The notes under the pieces were generated by a model. That model was not told the origin of the DNA, searched no databases, and saw nothing but the letters and a program-made list of their open reading frames with translations. Positions 36,718-45,529 of a stretch of 64,000 nt of DNA are shown here, piece after piece. Position numbers and translations under genes: made by a program. Each line of letters begins with the position of its first letter. Position 1 is the first letter of the stretch. This DNA is from Sphingobacterium cellulitidis (GTDB lineage Bacteria; Bacteroidota; Bacteroidia; Sphingobacteriales; Sphingobacteriaceae): assembly GCA_002245855.1 (NCBI GenBank), contig NOUX01000002.1, positions 62,001 to 126,000 on the forward strand, read 5' to 3'.

Positions 36718-37374
36718 ATGAAAAAACAGTATTTAGTAGCTTCGCTACTTTTGGGCTGCAGCTTATTTATCGCCTGTGGAAATTCAAACAATTCTTCTGA
36801 AGAAGGTGAAACTGAAGAAAAAGGTGCTCTCGAGAAACTAAGTGATGCCGGAAATGCCATTCAAAGTTTAAGTGGTATGGAAAAGGCCATGAAAGAAGTA
36901 GAAAAACATACAACTGCGCTTAAAACTAAAACACCTGTAAATAATGATGAGTTGAAGAAAGTGTTCCCTGAATCATTAGATGGCTTGAAAAGAACATCTA
37001 TATCAGTCGGTGAAATGAATGTCATGAACATTGCAACAGCCTCGGCTGATTATGCTAATGAAGATAATTCCAAAACTATCAATATCAACATAATGGATGG
37101 CGCAGGTGAAGAAGCAAGTAGCTTAACTGCATTGGCATTCTATGGTTACAATATGGATTCTGAAAAAATTACAGAAGACTCTTCTCAAAAAACAACGGAA
37201 TATAAAGGTCACAGAGCAAAATTGACCGAATCAAAATACAATGATGAAACATCCTCAACCATTGAATGGATTCACAAAAACAGATACTTAATGAAAATTG
37301 AAGGTGAGGGCTTTACAATTGACCAGGTTGGAAACCTTATGGACAAACTGGATTTAGGTAGTTTACCAGATTAA
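36718..37374 (+). CDS. Lipoprotein of unknown function
   Basis: 218 residues. Lipoprotein signal LGCSLFIACG, with Cys20 the probable lipidation site, then a Ser/Asn/Glu-rich linker. A helical part (LEKLSDAGNAIQSLSGMEKA) precedes a beta-rich domain (LDGLKRTSISVGEMNVMN, ADYANEDNSKTININIMDGAG, YKGHRAKLTESKYND, YLMKIEGEGFTIDQVGNLMD). It resembles uncharacterised Bacteroidota lipoproteins. It is monocistronic, with its own -7 box and a strong terminator. Confidence 0.72.
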   Translation: MKKQYLVASLLLGCSLFIACGNSNNSSEEGETEEKGALEKLSDAGNAIQSLSGMEKAMKEVEKHTTALKTKTPVNNDELKKVFPESLDGLKRTSISVGEMNVMNIATASADYANEDNSKTININIMDGAGEEASSLTALAFYGYNMDSEKITEDSSQKTTEYKGHRAKLTESKYNDETSSTIEWIHKNRYLMKIEGEGFTIDQVGNLMDKLDLGSLPD

Positions 37375-37379
37375 GAAGC

Positions 37380-37419
37380 AAAAAAAGCGGGCCTTCCATT
37401 AAAAAGCCCGCTTTTTTTT
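37380..37419. terminator. Bidirectional terminator between the lipoprotein and GH92 genes
   Basis: GCGGGC (37387-37392) pairs with GCCCGC (37406-37411), flanked by A and T tracts on both sides. Confidence 0.9.
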
Positions 37420-37429
37420 GCTATTAATA

Positions 37430-39733
37430 TTATTTCTTGGGCTTTGAAGCCATCACAAATTGCAACTCTCCCCCATTTGATAAATCCGCATGTGAAATCT
37501 TGAAATCCTTCAACTCTTTCCCATTCCAGAAAACTTTACTTACATAAACATTCTTTTCCGATTGGTTCTTAGCCAGAACTTTCAATAGCTTTCCACCTTC
37601 TAATTTCACCTCAGCCGATTTAACCAATGGACTTCCTAACCAATAATGCGGATCTCCCGGAGCGACAGGATAAAAACCTAGTGAACTGAACAAATACCAA
37701 GCAGACATCTGTCCACAATCATCGTTGCCCCCTAATCCGGCAGGACCATTATGATATTGATTCCTGATAATTTGACGAATACGCTCCTGAGCCTTCCAAG
37801 GACTCTTTGTAATATTATACAAGTACGCAACATGATGCGATGGCTCATTACCATGTACGTAGTTCCCAATAATCCCTTCTCGCGTTATATCTTCCGTATT
37901 TTCAAAATACTTATCTGGTAAATGCATCGTGAATAGGGAATCCAAATAAGTCTCAAATCGTTTTTGGCCACCCATAGTCTCCATCAATTCTACTGGTTGA
38001 TGCGGAACATACAATGAATAATTCCAGGTATTTCCCTCAATGAATCCTTGACCATGCGTATCTAACACATCAAATTTCTCCCTGAAATTGCCTTTACTAT
38101 CTTTTGGACGCATAAAACCAATTCGCTCGTCATACAAGTTCTTCCAATTTTGAGCCCTTTTATTAAACTCATTGGCAATTTCAGTCTTACCCAGTTTTTC
38201 AGCCAATTGTGCAATACACCAATCATCATAAGCATACTCCAGAGTATTGGATACTGAAGTCCCATTTTTGTCATCAGGAACATATCCAAGATCTATATAG
38301 TCGCCGATTCCTTCATATCGTCTCACATTGGCAGTTTGTACACAAGCATTTAATGCTGCCTCAGCATCGCCCTTATAAACTCCCTTAAGAATTGCGTCCA
38401 CCACAACGGAAACCGAGTGATATCCACTCATACACCAGTTCTCATTGGCATAGTGCGACCAGATTGGAAGCATATTTAATACCGATTGATCATGATGTGC
38501 CATCATCGATGATACCATATCCGCATTTCGCTTCGGATCAACAAGATTCAACCATGGATGAAAGGCACGGAAAGTATCCCAAAGCGAAAATGATGTATAA
38601 TTCGTAAATCCTTCGGCCTTGTGAATCTCCTGATCCAACCCTTTATACTCGCCATTTAAATCCATATAAACTGTAGGCATCAGGTTCGCATGATAAACAG
38701 AAGTATAGAAATTCACTAAATCTTCCTTATTTAACATATCAACCTTGAACTTCTCCAATTCCCGATTCCAATCTGACTTCCCTTTTCCAGCAATCTCCTC
38801 AAAATCCCAATTAGGGGTTTCTGCTTGCATATTTTCCAAGGCATTTTTCATGCTCACAGGACTCAAAGCTACTTTCATCATTACCTGCTCCCCTTCCTTG
38901 GTATCAAAATCCAAATGCATCTTGATATTATGTGCAGCTAACTCCGGAAAGTTATCCTCTTGGTTGAACTTCCGCCAAAAACCCTTGTACTGAACATTCT
39001 TATCCAAATACTTGGCGCCATAATTCTTAAAAGCCTTGGAGGTTTTGATTGCGAAATAAACTGTTCTTGTTCTCGCCCAACCATTCGTCTGACGATATCC
39101 AGTGATGGTTGAATCATTTAATACCCGAACAAAAGTCCAAACATTCTTTCCATCATAATTGTAAATCCCTGAAGTCAAATCAAGAATAAGATGGGATTGA
39201 TCCGATGCCGGAAAAGTATAACGATGAACCCCCACTCGGGTACTCGTCGTCAATTCCGCAAGAATATTATGTTTATCTAATTTTACTTTATAATAATTGG
39301 CTTCAGCCACTTCATTAGCATGACTGTAGGGCGAACGATATCCATCTTGCGGCCGATCAGCTGTTCCTGGATTAAGTTGAACACTCCCCTGGGTTGGCAT
39401 AATCAATATATCTCCCAAATCTGAATGCCCAGTCCCGGAAAAATGCGTATGACTAAACCCTACAATAGTCGGATCATCATACTGGTATCCAGCACAATAT
39501 TTGTAAACATCGCCTGTGTAAACTCCATTGACAGCGTATGGAATGGTGTCTGTTTCCGGACTTAATTGTACCGACCCAAATGGAACGGTAGCTCCTGGAA
39601 AGGTATGACCCATTTTTGCCGTACCTATCAATGGCTTTACATATTGACTAAGATTGGAATCTTGTGCATTTCCAAGCATGGGGATCATCAATAAGGCAAA
39701 ACACTTAGCTAGTTTTATATAGTTTCTGTTCAT
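37430..39733 (-). CDS. GH92 family alpha-mannosidase-like glycoside hydrolase
   Basis: 767 residues. Signal peptide ends near MLGNAQ. GH92 blocks are unmistakable: VKPLIGTAKMGHTFPGATVPFG, FSHTHFSGTGHSDLGD, FSLWDTFRAFHPWLN, NEPSHHVAYLYN and the active-site GLGGNDDCGQMSAWY. GH92 enzymes are calcium-dependent, inverting exo-alpha-mannosidases that trim N-glycan or yeast mannan. The secreted peptidase gene ends 4 bases upstream, so the two share a transcript. Linkage specificity cannot be read from sequence. Confidence 0.95.
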   Translation of the reverse strand: MNRNYIKLAKCFALLMIPMLGNAQDSNLSQYVKPLIGTAKMGHTFPGATVPFGSVQLSPETDTIPYAVNGVYTGDVYKYCAGYQYDDPTIVGFSHTHFSGTGHSDLGDILIMPTQGSVQLNPGTADRPQDGYRSPYSHANEVAEANYYKVKLDKHNILAELTTSTRVGVHRYTFPASDQSHLILDLTSGIYNYDGKNVWTFVRVLNDSTITGYRQTNGWARTRTVYFAIKTSKAFKNYGAKYLDKNVQYKGFWRKFNQEDNFPELAAHNIKMHLDFDTKEGEQVMMKVALSPVSMKNALENMQAETPNWDFEEIAGKGKSDWNRELEKFKVDMLNKEDLVNFYTSVYHANLMPTVYMDLNGEYKGLDQEIHKAEGFTNYTSFSLWDTFRAFHPWLNLVDPKRNADMVSSMMAHHDQSVLNMLPIWSHYANENWCMSGYHSVSVVVDAILKGVYKGDAEAALNACVQTANVRRYEGIGDYIDLGYVPDDKNGTSVSNTLEYAYDDWCIAQLAEKLGKTEIANEFNKRAQNWKNLYDERIGFMRPKDSKGNFREKFDVLDTHGQGFIEGNTWNYSLYVPHQPVELMETMGGQKRFETYLDSLFTMHLPDKYFENTEDITREGIIGNYVHGNEPSHHVAYLYNITKSPWKAQERIRQIIRNQYHNGPAGLGGNDDCGQMSAWYLFSSLGFYPVAPGDPHYWLGSPLVKSAEVKLEGGKLLKVLAKNQSEKNVYVSKVFWNGKELKDFKISHADLSNGGELQFVMASKPKK

Positions 39734-39737
39734 GATA

Positions 39738-40454
39738 TTATATTACGGGATTTGAAGAATATTCCGACCATAATTCATCGATCGTTTTTCCAGTTTGTTT
39801 TTGCCAAAAAGCATCAGTATACGTTTTCTCACGCATGGCCTTGTCCAATTTCTTCACAAAATTCTTTTTCTTATGACTTTCAATCCATTTGAAAAAACGT
39901 GCAGTGATACGATAGGAGTCTGTATATTTTTGTTTCGCATTGAATTCGGGAAGTCTCCAATTTCCGGCTTCATTCGAAACACCATACTTATCCCGAATAA
40001 AATCAGCAATACCTTCGGTAATCCACCATGGCCCACTACCATTTGGATAGGCTTGAACAATATGCATCACTTCATGGGTCACAACATCAATATCATGTGG
40101 ATTTTTCTTCAACCATTTTGGACTATATCGTACAATTCCTCCTGCCGTCGCTGCAACACCATCATATCCTGGATCAATCACGAAAGTGACTTCTTTCGGA
40201 CTTTTCTTATTGTAAGTCTTCGCTAGCTTTGGATAGTTAATAAAATAGGTACTGATCAACTCCTGTTTTGTTTCAGCACTAAAATCCTTATCCTTATTAA
40301 TCCAATATAAGGTATAACCCTTTTCCTTTAGGGTATCTATTTCTACAGCAACTTTCCGGTCATCATCCGTATGTTCCCAACTTTGAGCAAATACAGAAGT
40401 AGAGGAAAAAGCCATAAAAACAGAAATTCCGAATGTAATTGTGTTTCTTCTCAT
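39738..40454 (-). CDS. Basic secretory protein family (BSP) zinc peptidase
   Basis: 238 residues. Signal peptide ends at TSVFAQ. The domain carries the zinc-metallopeptidase motif VVTHEVMHIVQAYP (HExxH) followed by GPWWITEGIADFIRDKYG, whose Glu is the usual third ligand of gluzincins. These match the plant-type basic secretory protein family (PF04450). Predicted to cleave extracellular protein. It is encoded directly before the GH92 gene, which fits combined attack on glycoproteins. Confidence 0.88.
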   Translation of the reverse strand: MRRNTITFGISVFMAFSSTSVFAQSWEHTDDDRKVAVEIDTLKEKGYTLYWINKDKDFSAETKQELISTYFINYPKLAKTYNKKSPKEVTFVIDPGYDGVAATAGGIVRYSPKWLKKNPHDIDVVTHEVMHIVQAYPNGSGPWWITEGIADFIRDKYGVSNEAGNWRLPEFNAKQKYTDSYRITARFFKWIESHKKKNFVKKLDKAMREKTYTDAFWQKQTGKTIDELWSEYSSNPVI

Positions 40455-40754
40455 TGAATAATTTGATTTTCTATAATTAATTTAGGTGACAACTACCTTT
40501 TTATGGCGTTTTGAGCCTACTAAAACGATAATCTATATCCCAAATATATTCAAAAGAATCTTTAAAATCCTATAATTCCACGATTGTTACATCCGAATTT
40601 ATTAACTCAGGTTCATTTTTTGAAAAATATCAACTCCTATATTTATGAAAACTTAATGTGTTACCACTTGTATGATTTGCCTTGGGGTTGGGCTATTAAG
40701 TAATAGGTAATCAAGCCTAGACTGATTTCCTAATCATTTACATTCTATATTGGA
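40455..40754. other. Gap upstream of the BSP gene
   Basis: No gene is visible; AT-rich leader of the minus-strand BSP gene. Only the terminator hairpin at its right end (40755-40782) stands out. Confidence 0.4.
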
Positions 40755-40782
40755 AAGGGCGATTCAAATTTGAATCGCCCTT
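40755..40782 (-). terminator. Terminator-like perfect palindrome after the clan-D-like gene
   Basis: AAGGGCGATTCAAA pairs with TTTGAATCGCCCTT over 28 bases with no unpaired loop base in the duplex form. There is only a short T run on the minus strand. Confidence 0.6.
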
Positions 40783-40787
40783 ATTCT

Positions 40788-42950
40788 TTAGTTCAATGTG
40801 AACCAGGTATATCCCTTGGCTGGAATCTTCACTGGAACCTGAATCTTATAATCTCGCGAAACTGTATAGACCTTCGAATTTTTCCCTTCGATAGCGAATT
40901 GAACCTTTTCATTTAAACCTGTATAATAAACAGGTAAATCAATCGAAATATTCATTTCTTTATCCGTAGGATTATACAACATACCTAATCCTTTCTCTTT
41001 ACCATTGGGATCAACATGTAAAATTCCATCCCAATTCCTTCCATCAGCACGACGAAGATGAATAATATCCGCATTCAAGATATTCCGATATTTCTTATAC
41101 CATTCAATGACTTCAATCACTGTTGCTTTCGTCTTTTCGGTATCATAAAGCCTTGGACCTCGATAACAGGCTTGTATTCCTGCCCCGTAATATTGCATCA
41201 TCAATTGCTTATAGTCATCCAAATGCTCATTCAAAGGCTCCAACACTGCATCTGCTCCGCCTCCATGATAGGCTGTTAATGGAACAAATCCCCATCCCAT
41301 AGAATTAGTTTTCTCCCAAGTTCCATCATAAATATTTTGACGGTTCAATATCTTCTGCTGATCCCTGGATAATGAAAAATTAACCTCTCTATAGCCTAAA
41401 GCAATTTTATTCGTGCCATCTAAAAAATACCAATCGGGCGCATTGATATATACCCCCATTTGATTCAATTCATGGAAAATAGATTTCTGAATTTCCATTT
41501 GTGCCCATTGCGAATCCTCTAATCCATGATGGCCAGGATGATCATGCGAAGCACAAACATCGCCTGGATATGGACCGTCCATCTCCAAAATACTAAAGCC
41601 TGTATGTTTAAAAAAGTCCTTAATTGCTTTCGCATACTCTAATCCCCACTGACTCCCAAAACATGGTGCATTCCCGAAAAATGCCCCTCCAGGCTTCCCA
41701 GTCTCTGGATTGATAACATCTGTTGCATCATTGATCCGTCGGGAACTAAATAAAGTATAACCTCCTAATTTAACCCCTTTCGACTTCCCATAATCCGCCA
41801 ACTCCTTCCATTCCTTATGATTTTCAGGAGTATTCAACTCCATTTTTAAATGGCTTCCAAAACTCAATATTACTGCCTCATAACCCGTAGCAGCACATTG
41901 ATCTATCGCTGTTATTACCTCTTCCCTATTCTTGCTGACCAAATGCATAAAGATTGGATTCGAGTTGGTCCAAGGTGCCAGCTTCCGATATATTTTACGA
42001 ACTGCTAAGCCTCTACGCTCCAGATCATGGCCATCATGTAACAGTTCATAGGTTTTTACAGATATGAACTTTTGCTTTGGAAGAACCTCTATCTTGGAAA
42101 CATCCTTAGGATAAATAACCGCTTTCGCTGGACTTGTCAGGTCATAATTTACTTGCGATGTATAAGTAGAATCTCGCTCCCAATGCAGGGTTTGATCTGA
42201 CAAACGGTATTTCATGGCATTGTTGAAAGCATAATTGGTTTCAAAATATATTCCTGATTGCTTCAACATATCCTCTGTACTCCCAACTACTGCTGACTCC
42301 TCTTCCACCAAGGATAACACTTCATTGACCACTCTATTAACCATTATTGTGGCAGAACCCTCATTTCTTACTTCCACCCATTTCCGTAAAACCGGAATCC
42401 CATCATAAATCTCATAATGCACATCTACAGAAATCCCTGTTAATTTAGGATGTTGAAAGGTAAATACCATACCCAACCCATTAGGAAGCTCATTGCTGGA
42501 AGACCAAAAAGTACTGTTTACTTTCAGATTTTGCTCTATTGGGACCTCTTTCGCAGATTGAAAAGTAAAAGCATCTGGATTCGCCTCTAAGTTGCTGAAC
42601 CAATCAGTTAAAAAATAGGCCTTCTCCTTTTGTCCTTTTAAACCTCCAATTTCATAATCCTGACCATTGATATTGACAATAGCCTCGGGTTCGATAGCAC
42701 GAATAAGCTGCTGACCATTGGTCAAATTTGTAAAGTCATAACAAGCCAGGTTAGCGGCTTTCTTGAAGGAACGACGAATTAAACCATTGTCCAGAATAAT
42801 GCCATCATTGCTGTTCACAATTTTGGATTTATAGCCTTTGGATTGAATAAGCCAATCTGGCTTTGCGGATGTACCCGTCTGTGCATTTATAGGTTGAATA
42901 ACTGCAACCGACAGCAAGGCAAATAAAATCAGTTTAGGATTGATTTTCAT
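40788..42950 (-). CDS. Secreted putative glycoside hydrolase, clan GH-D (alpha-galactosidase)-like
   Basis: 720 residues. Signal peptide ends at QPINAQ. A large N-terminal beta-sandwich (about 30-330: LDNGLIRRSFKKAAN, VLRKWVEVRNEGSATIMVNR) precedes a TIM barrel with AAVILSFGSH-type strand ends, KLGGYTLFSSRR, and GFSILEMDGPYPGD, where the Asp occupies the place of the clan D nucleophile. A C-terminal beta domain follows (GLGMLYNPTDKEMNISIDLP). The layout resembles GH36/GH27/GH31-type enzymes, but I cannot name a CAZy family. Substrate unknown, probably an alpha-linked galactose or GalNAc unit. Neighbours are other glycan enzymes. Confidence 0.65.
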   Translation of the reverse strand: MKINPKLILFALLSVAVIQPINAQTGTSAKPDWLIQSKGYKSKIVNSNDGIILDNGLIRRSFKKAANLACYDFTNLTNGQQLIRAIEPEAIVNINGQDYEIGGLKGQKEKAYFLTDWFSNLEANPDAFTFQSAKEVPIEQNLKVNSTFWSSSNELPNGLGMVFTFQHPKLTGISVDVHYEIYDGIPVLRKWVEVRNEGSATIMVNRVVNEVLSLVEEESAVVGSTEDMLKQSGIYFETNYAFNNAMKYRLSDQTLHWERDSTYTSQVNYDLTSPAKAVIYPKDVSKIEVLPKQKFISVKTYELLHDGHDLERRGLAVRKIYRKLAPWTNSNPIFMHLVSKNREEVITAIDQCAATGYEAVILSFGSHLKMELNTPENHKEWKELADYGKSKGVKLGGYTLFSSRRINDATDVINPETGKPGGAFFGNAPCFGSQWGLEYAKAIKDFFKHTGFSILEMDGPYPGDVCASHDHPGHHGLEDSQWAQMEIQKSIFHELNQMGVYINAPDWYFLDGTNKIALGYREVNFSLSRDQQKILNRQNIYDGTWEKTNSMGWGFVPLTAYHGGGADAVLEPLNEHLDDYKQLMMQYYGAGIQACYRGPRLYDTEKTKATVIEVIEWYKKYRNILNADIIHLRRADGRNWDGILHVDPNGKEKGLGMLYNPTDKEMNISIDLPVYYTGLNEKVQFAIEGKNSKVYTVSRDYKIQVPVKIPAKGYTWFTLN

Positions 42951-43058
42951 ATTTAGTATTTAAGTTTCTTCAATTTTTATAAAACCAATATGCCTTACCC
43001 CAAGAAACAGGGTAAGAATAAAAAGTCTTTTGAGGGCTTAAAGACTAGGTTATGTTGA

Positions 43059-43092
43059 ATTTTGGAGGTAATTAAAAAATTACCTCCAAAAT
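43059..43092 (-). terminator. Hairpin after the DUF4091 gene
   Basis: A perfect 15-base-pair stem (43059-43073 with 43078-43092) with an AAAA loop, 12 bases after the stop. Further small hairpins at 42990-43050 lie in the leader of the next gene. Confidence 0.65.
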
Positions 43093-43104
43093 CGACAGGT
43101 CAAT

Positions 43105-44886
43105 TTATAGTGTTCTCGAGATTTCATTCAATAAGGATTTTGCTTGATTCAAATCCTCATTCCAACCATCGAAACGTTGGTTGACTTCTAATTTCTTGAT
43201 CGCATTCTGAAAAGCATCCAGGTTCTTTTGATCTTTTTTATCCTTTAATGCTTTTAATACAATTCTCGCCTTCTCATAATCTTGAATTCCTTCTAGCATC
43301 CTTTCATATCGAATGGAAGATCTACCTTTTGGATAAACAATATAAGTATCACCTGCTGGCCAAGTCCTAAATCTGGAATCTTGTAAAGGATTTTCAACCC
43401 ATGAATTATAGGCCCATCTCAGCATGCCATCAAATCCCGTTGCTAAGGCATACCAACCTAAATATGTTGATTCTGCAGGTTCGGAAAAAGTAAATTGATT
43501 CGGAAAACCATCTGAACAACAAATATAAAAAGTACTATTCAAGCCTCTTCCTTTACGGTTAATGATGTCTTCTTTTGAAAATGGATGACCCACAGAAATA
43601 CTGATATCCTCAGAATTTGGAAATCGCTGATAAGTCTTTTGGTTATCAGCGTAGGAAATTCCTATTTCAGGAGCTACCTTATTTAATAAGGCAAATGCAG
43701 CGTCCATCTGCTCTCTTTCACGCTCATCAATGGCAATATTCGTTTTATCCAACCAACCTTTTGTCTTCAGATGTACCACAAAATCCTTTAAAAATGGAGT
43801 CCATAATTCATCAAAAACAGCTGTTCCTGGTTTTGCTACAACATTCACTAATTCGCTTTTGCTCGCATCCTTATAATGGATTTCATTGTTCCAAGGGATG
43901 ATGGAATAGCAATTGATCATATCTTTTACCCCTAAATCCGTCATAAACTGAACCCAACGATCGAAAACAGCATAATCATAAGTCCAACTACCATCTGCAT
44001 TTTTGGTCCATGTGATCATATCCGCATAGGGATCATAGGTTTGAACATTCCAAGGATCCTTATTTAAAGTTGTCGTAATCACCTTCTGCCCAGCATCAGC
44101 TAACATTTTCATCACTGGTTTCATAGCCTCAAAATGCGCATCACTCCACATTTCTAATCCTTCCACCCGGGCAACTGCCGATGGATGCTGCCATTGGTCA
44201 AGATGGTAAACCCATTCTGAAGATTTAGGCAAGGTTTGATTGATGACCCCTACCTCTAACGCTAAATTTTGTGCTGGCTGACCTTTCGCACTAACAGTGA
44301 CTGTACCTTGATAGAGTCCGGCCTGAGCATCTTGAGGAATATTTACACTTACCCATACGGGGCGATTTGTTTTCTTTTCTAAATTAAAAGACTTTAAATC
44401 ATCCAACATATCAGGAGACAATGAGGAAGCAAAATCCTCAGGTTTCCGATGTCCACAACCTCCTGCAAACTCATCTGTCATCACATATCTTACAAATCGA
44501 GCATCAGTAGCAGACTTTGGAATAACAGCATTTCCCTTTGAACGTAAATCAGAAACAGAAACCTGTACATCCGATATATCTGTACTTGTCCAGAGTAGTA
44601 TTTGAGCAGAAAGTTTCTCCCCTTTCCAACCCTCAATTTTAACCCGATTCTGCTTCGCAATTTCGGGAGCTAATGATTTTGCAAATCGCTTATCAATTGT
44701 TACAAAAGAACTTTGTAAACCCGGTGAAACTTTCGACCAATCCGAATTTACATCCGAACTGGGATCCGCTAATTCAACAAAAGTTGCTGATAAGGCTGGC
44801 TTTAATTGTGCATAGGACTCCTGGAAATTCAAAAAAGAAAAACCAAAACCCAATAAAACTACCCATTTAGCTGTATTGATTTTCAT
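43105..44886 (-). CDS. DUF4091 / GH123-like secreted glycoside hydrolase domain protein
   Basis: 593 residues. Signal peptide ends at ESYAQ. The N-terminal half is beta-rich (VKIEGWKGEKLSAQILLWTS, GLYQGTVTVSAKG). The catalytic-like half has VYHLDQWQHPSAVARVEG, CYSIIPWNN, IAIDEREREQMD and ends with the DUF4091 block FRTWPAGDTYIVYPKGRSSI followed by RYERMLEGIQDYE. Related proteins are GH123 beta-N-acetylgalactosaminidases; a paired acidic motif (DERE) is present. It heads the glycan block and is divergent from the iron operon. The exact activity is unproven. Confidence 0.78.
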   Translation of the reverse strand: MKINTAKWVVLLGFGFSFLNFQESYAQLKPALSATFVELADPSSDVNSDWSKVSPGLQSSFVTIDKRFAKSLAPEIAKQNRVKIEGWKGEKLSAQILLWTSTDISDVQVSVSDLRSKGNAVIPKSATDARFVRYVMTDEFAGGCGHRKPEDFASSLSPDMLDDLKSFNLEKKTNRPVWVSVNIPQDAQAGLYQGTVTVSAKGQPAQNLALEVGVINQTLPKSSEWVYHLDQWQHPSAVARVEGLEMWSDAHFEAMKPVMKMLADAGQKVITTTLNKDPWNVQTYDPYADMITWTKNADGSWTYDYAVFDRWVQFMTDLGVKDMINCYSIIPWNNEIHYKDASKSELVNVVAKPGTAVFDELWTPFLKDFVVHLKTKGWLDKTNIAIDEREREQMDAAFALLNKVAPEIGISYADNQKTYQRFPNSEDISISVGHPFSKEDIINRKGRGLNSTFYICCSDGFPNQFTFSEPAESTYLGWYALATGFDGMLRWAYNSWVENPLQDSRFRTWPAGDTYIVYPKGRSSIRYERMLEGIQDYEKARIVLKALKDKKDQKNLDAFQNAIKKLEVNQRFDGWNEDLNQAKSLLNEISRTL

Positions 44887-45084
44887 GTAATTAAGTTTAG
44901 TTGATGGAATTATTAATGCAACTCTAATCGAATCGCATTAAATCACAATATACGGGATATAAATCAATTTTGAACAAATTAAGTGTTTGTAAACAAAATA
45001 TTATCCACGCTAATATTTTAATAAACATCAATATAACAGTTCCCTAAAACCTTGATTTACAATTTTTTATTATTTATTAAAAAA

Positions 45085-45115
45085 TTTGAATAAAAATTTT
45101 TTCCTCCTATATTTG
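45085..45115 (+). promoter_or_regulatory. Perfect Bacteroidota promoter of the iron-uptake operon
   Basis: TTTG at 45085-45088, a 19-base spacer and TATATTTG at 45108-45115. Transcription would start near 45121, about 410 bases before the receptor start codon. Confidence 0.75.
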
Positions 45116-45121
45116 CACTTG

Positions 45122-45142
45122 TTTATAATAAGTCTAAATAAA
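45122..45142 (+). promoter_or_regulatory. Possible Fur-like operator at the transcription start
   Basis: TTTATAATAAGTCTAAATAAA is an imperfect palindrome (outer five bases on each side are exact complements) lying across the predicted start. Its position before a siderophore receptor suggests iron control. No experimental consensus is available here. Confidence 0.35.
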
Positions 45143-45165
45143 GACTATATACAAACAAAAAAATA

Positions 45166-45345
45166 GCGCCATGCCAAAGACTGCAATCTTAGCATGACGC
45201 CCAAATCTAATAGAAGCTGTAACTCCTATTAGTTGATCGGTTCTAGGAACCGACCACCTTTATCAAACTGTAAGTATGAAAGGACCCGCAAGATAAAAAA
45301 AATTGGGGGCTCCCCCTAGATAATTATTTCAAGGTTCTTTCATAC
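45166..45345 (+). ncRNA. Unassigned structured leader RNA upstream of the siderophore receptor
   Basis: Four consecutive hairpins: 45166-45174 with 45192-45200 (one mismatch, plus inner AAAGA/TCTT pairing); 45207-45213 with 45226-45232; 45237-45243 with 45247-45253; and a 13-base-pair stem 45274-45286 with 45333-45345 that encloses GGGG/CCCC (45305-45308 with 45313-45316). A short frame (ATG 45171, 8 codons, MPKTAILA) sits in the first hairpin. It does not match the TPP, cobalamin, SAM, FMN or fluoride motifs that I know. It could be a riboswitch, an attenuator or a separate small RNA. Confidence 0.45.
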
Positions 45346-45529
45346 GCAGTTAATGGAATTATTATTTATTTATCATTAACTCATTATGTTCAATTATTTA
45401 TTACCCTATTATTTTGAGAAGAAAATCCTCCGATATTCTTCCAATCCTATTACTCCATTTCAGTTTTCTCAATTTTTTAACCCATTTTTTCTCAAATCCT
45501 TTCCCTTTAATCTTTAATCCGATATTTTC

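Noticed and set aside
45166..45345. Cobalamin, SAM or other known riboswitch before the TonB receptor
   Set aside because: The diagnostic conserved motifs of these classes are absent, so it is left unassigned.
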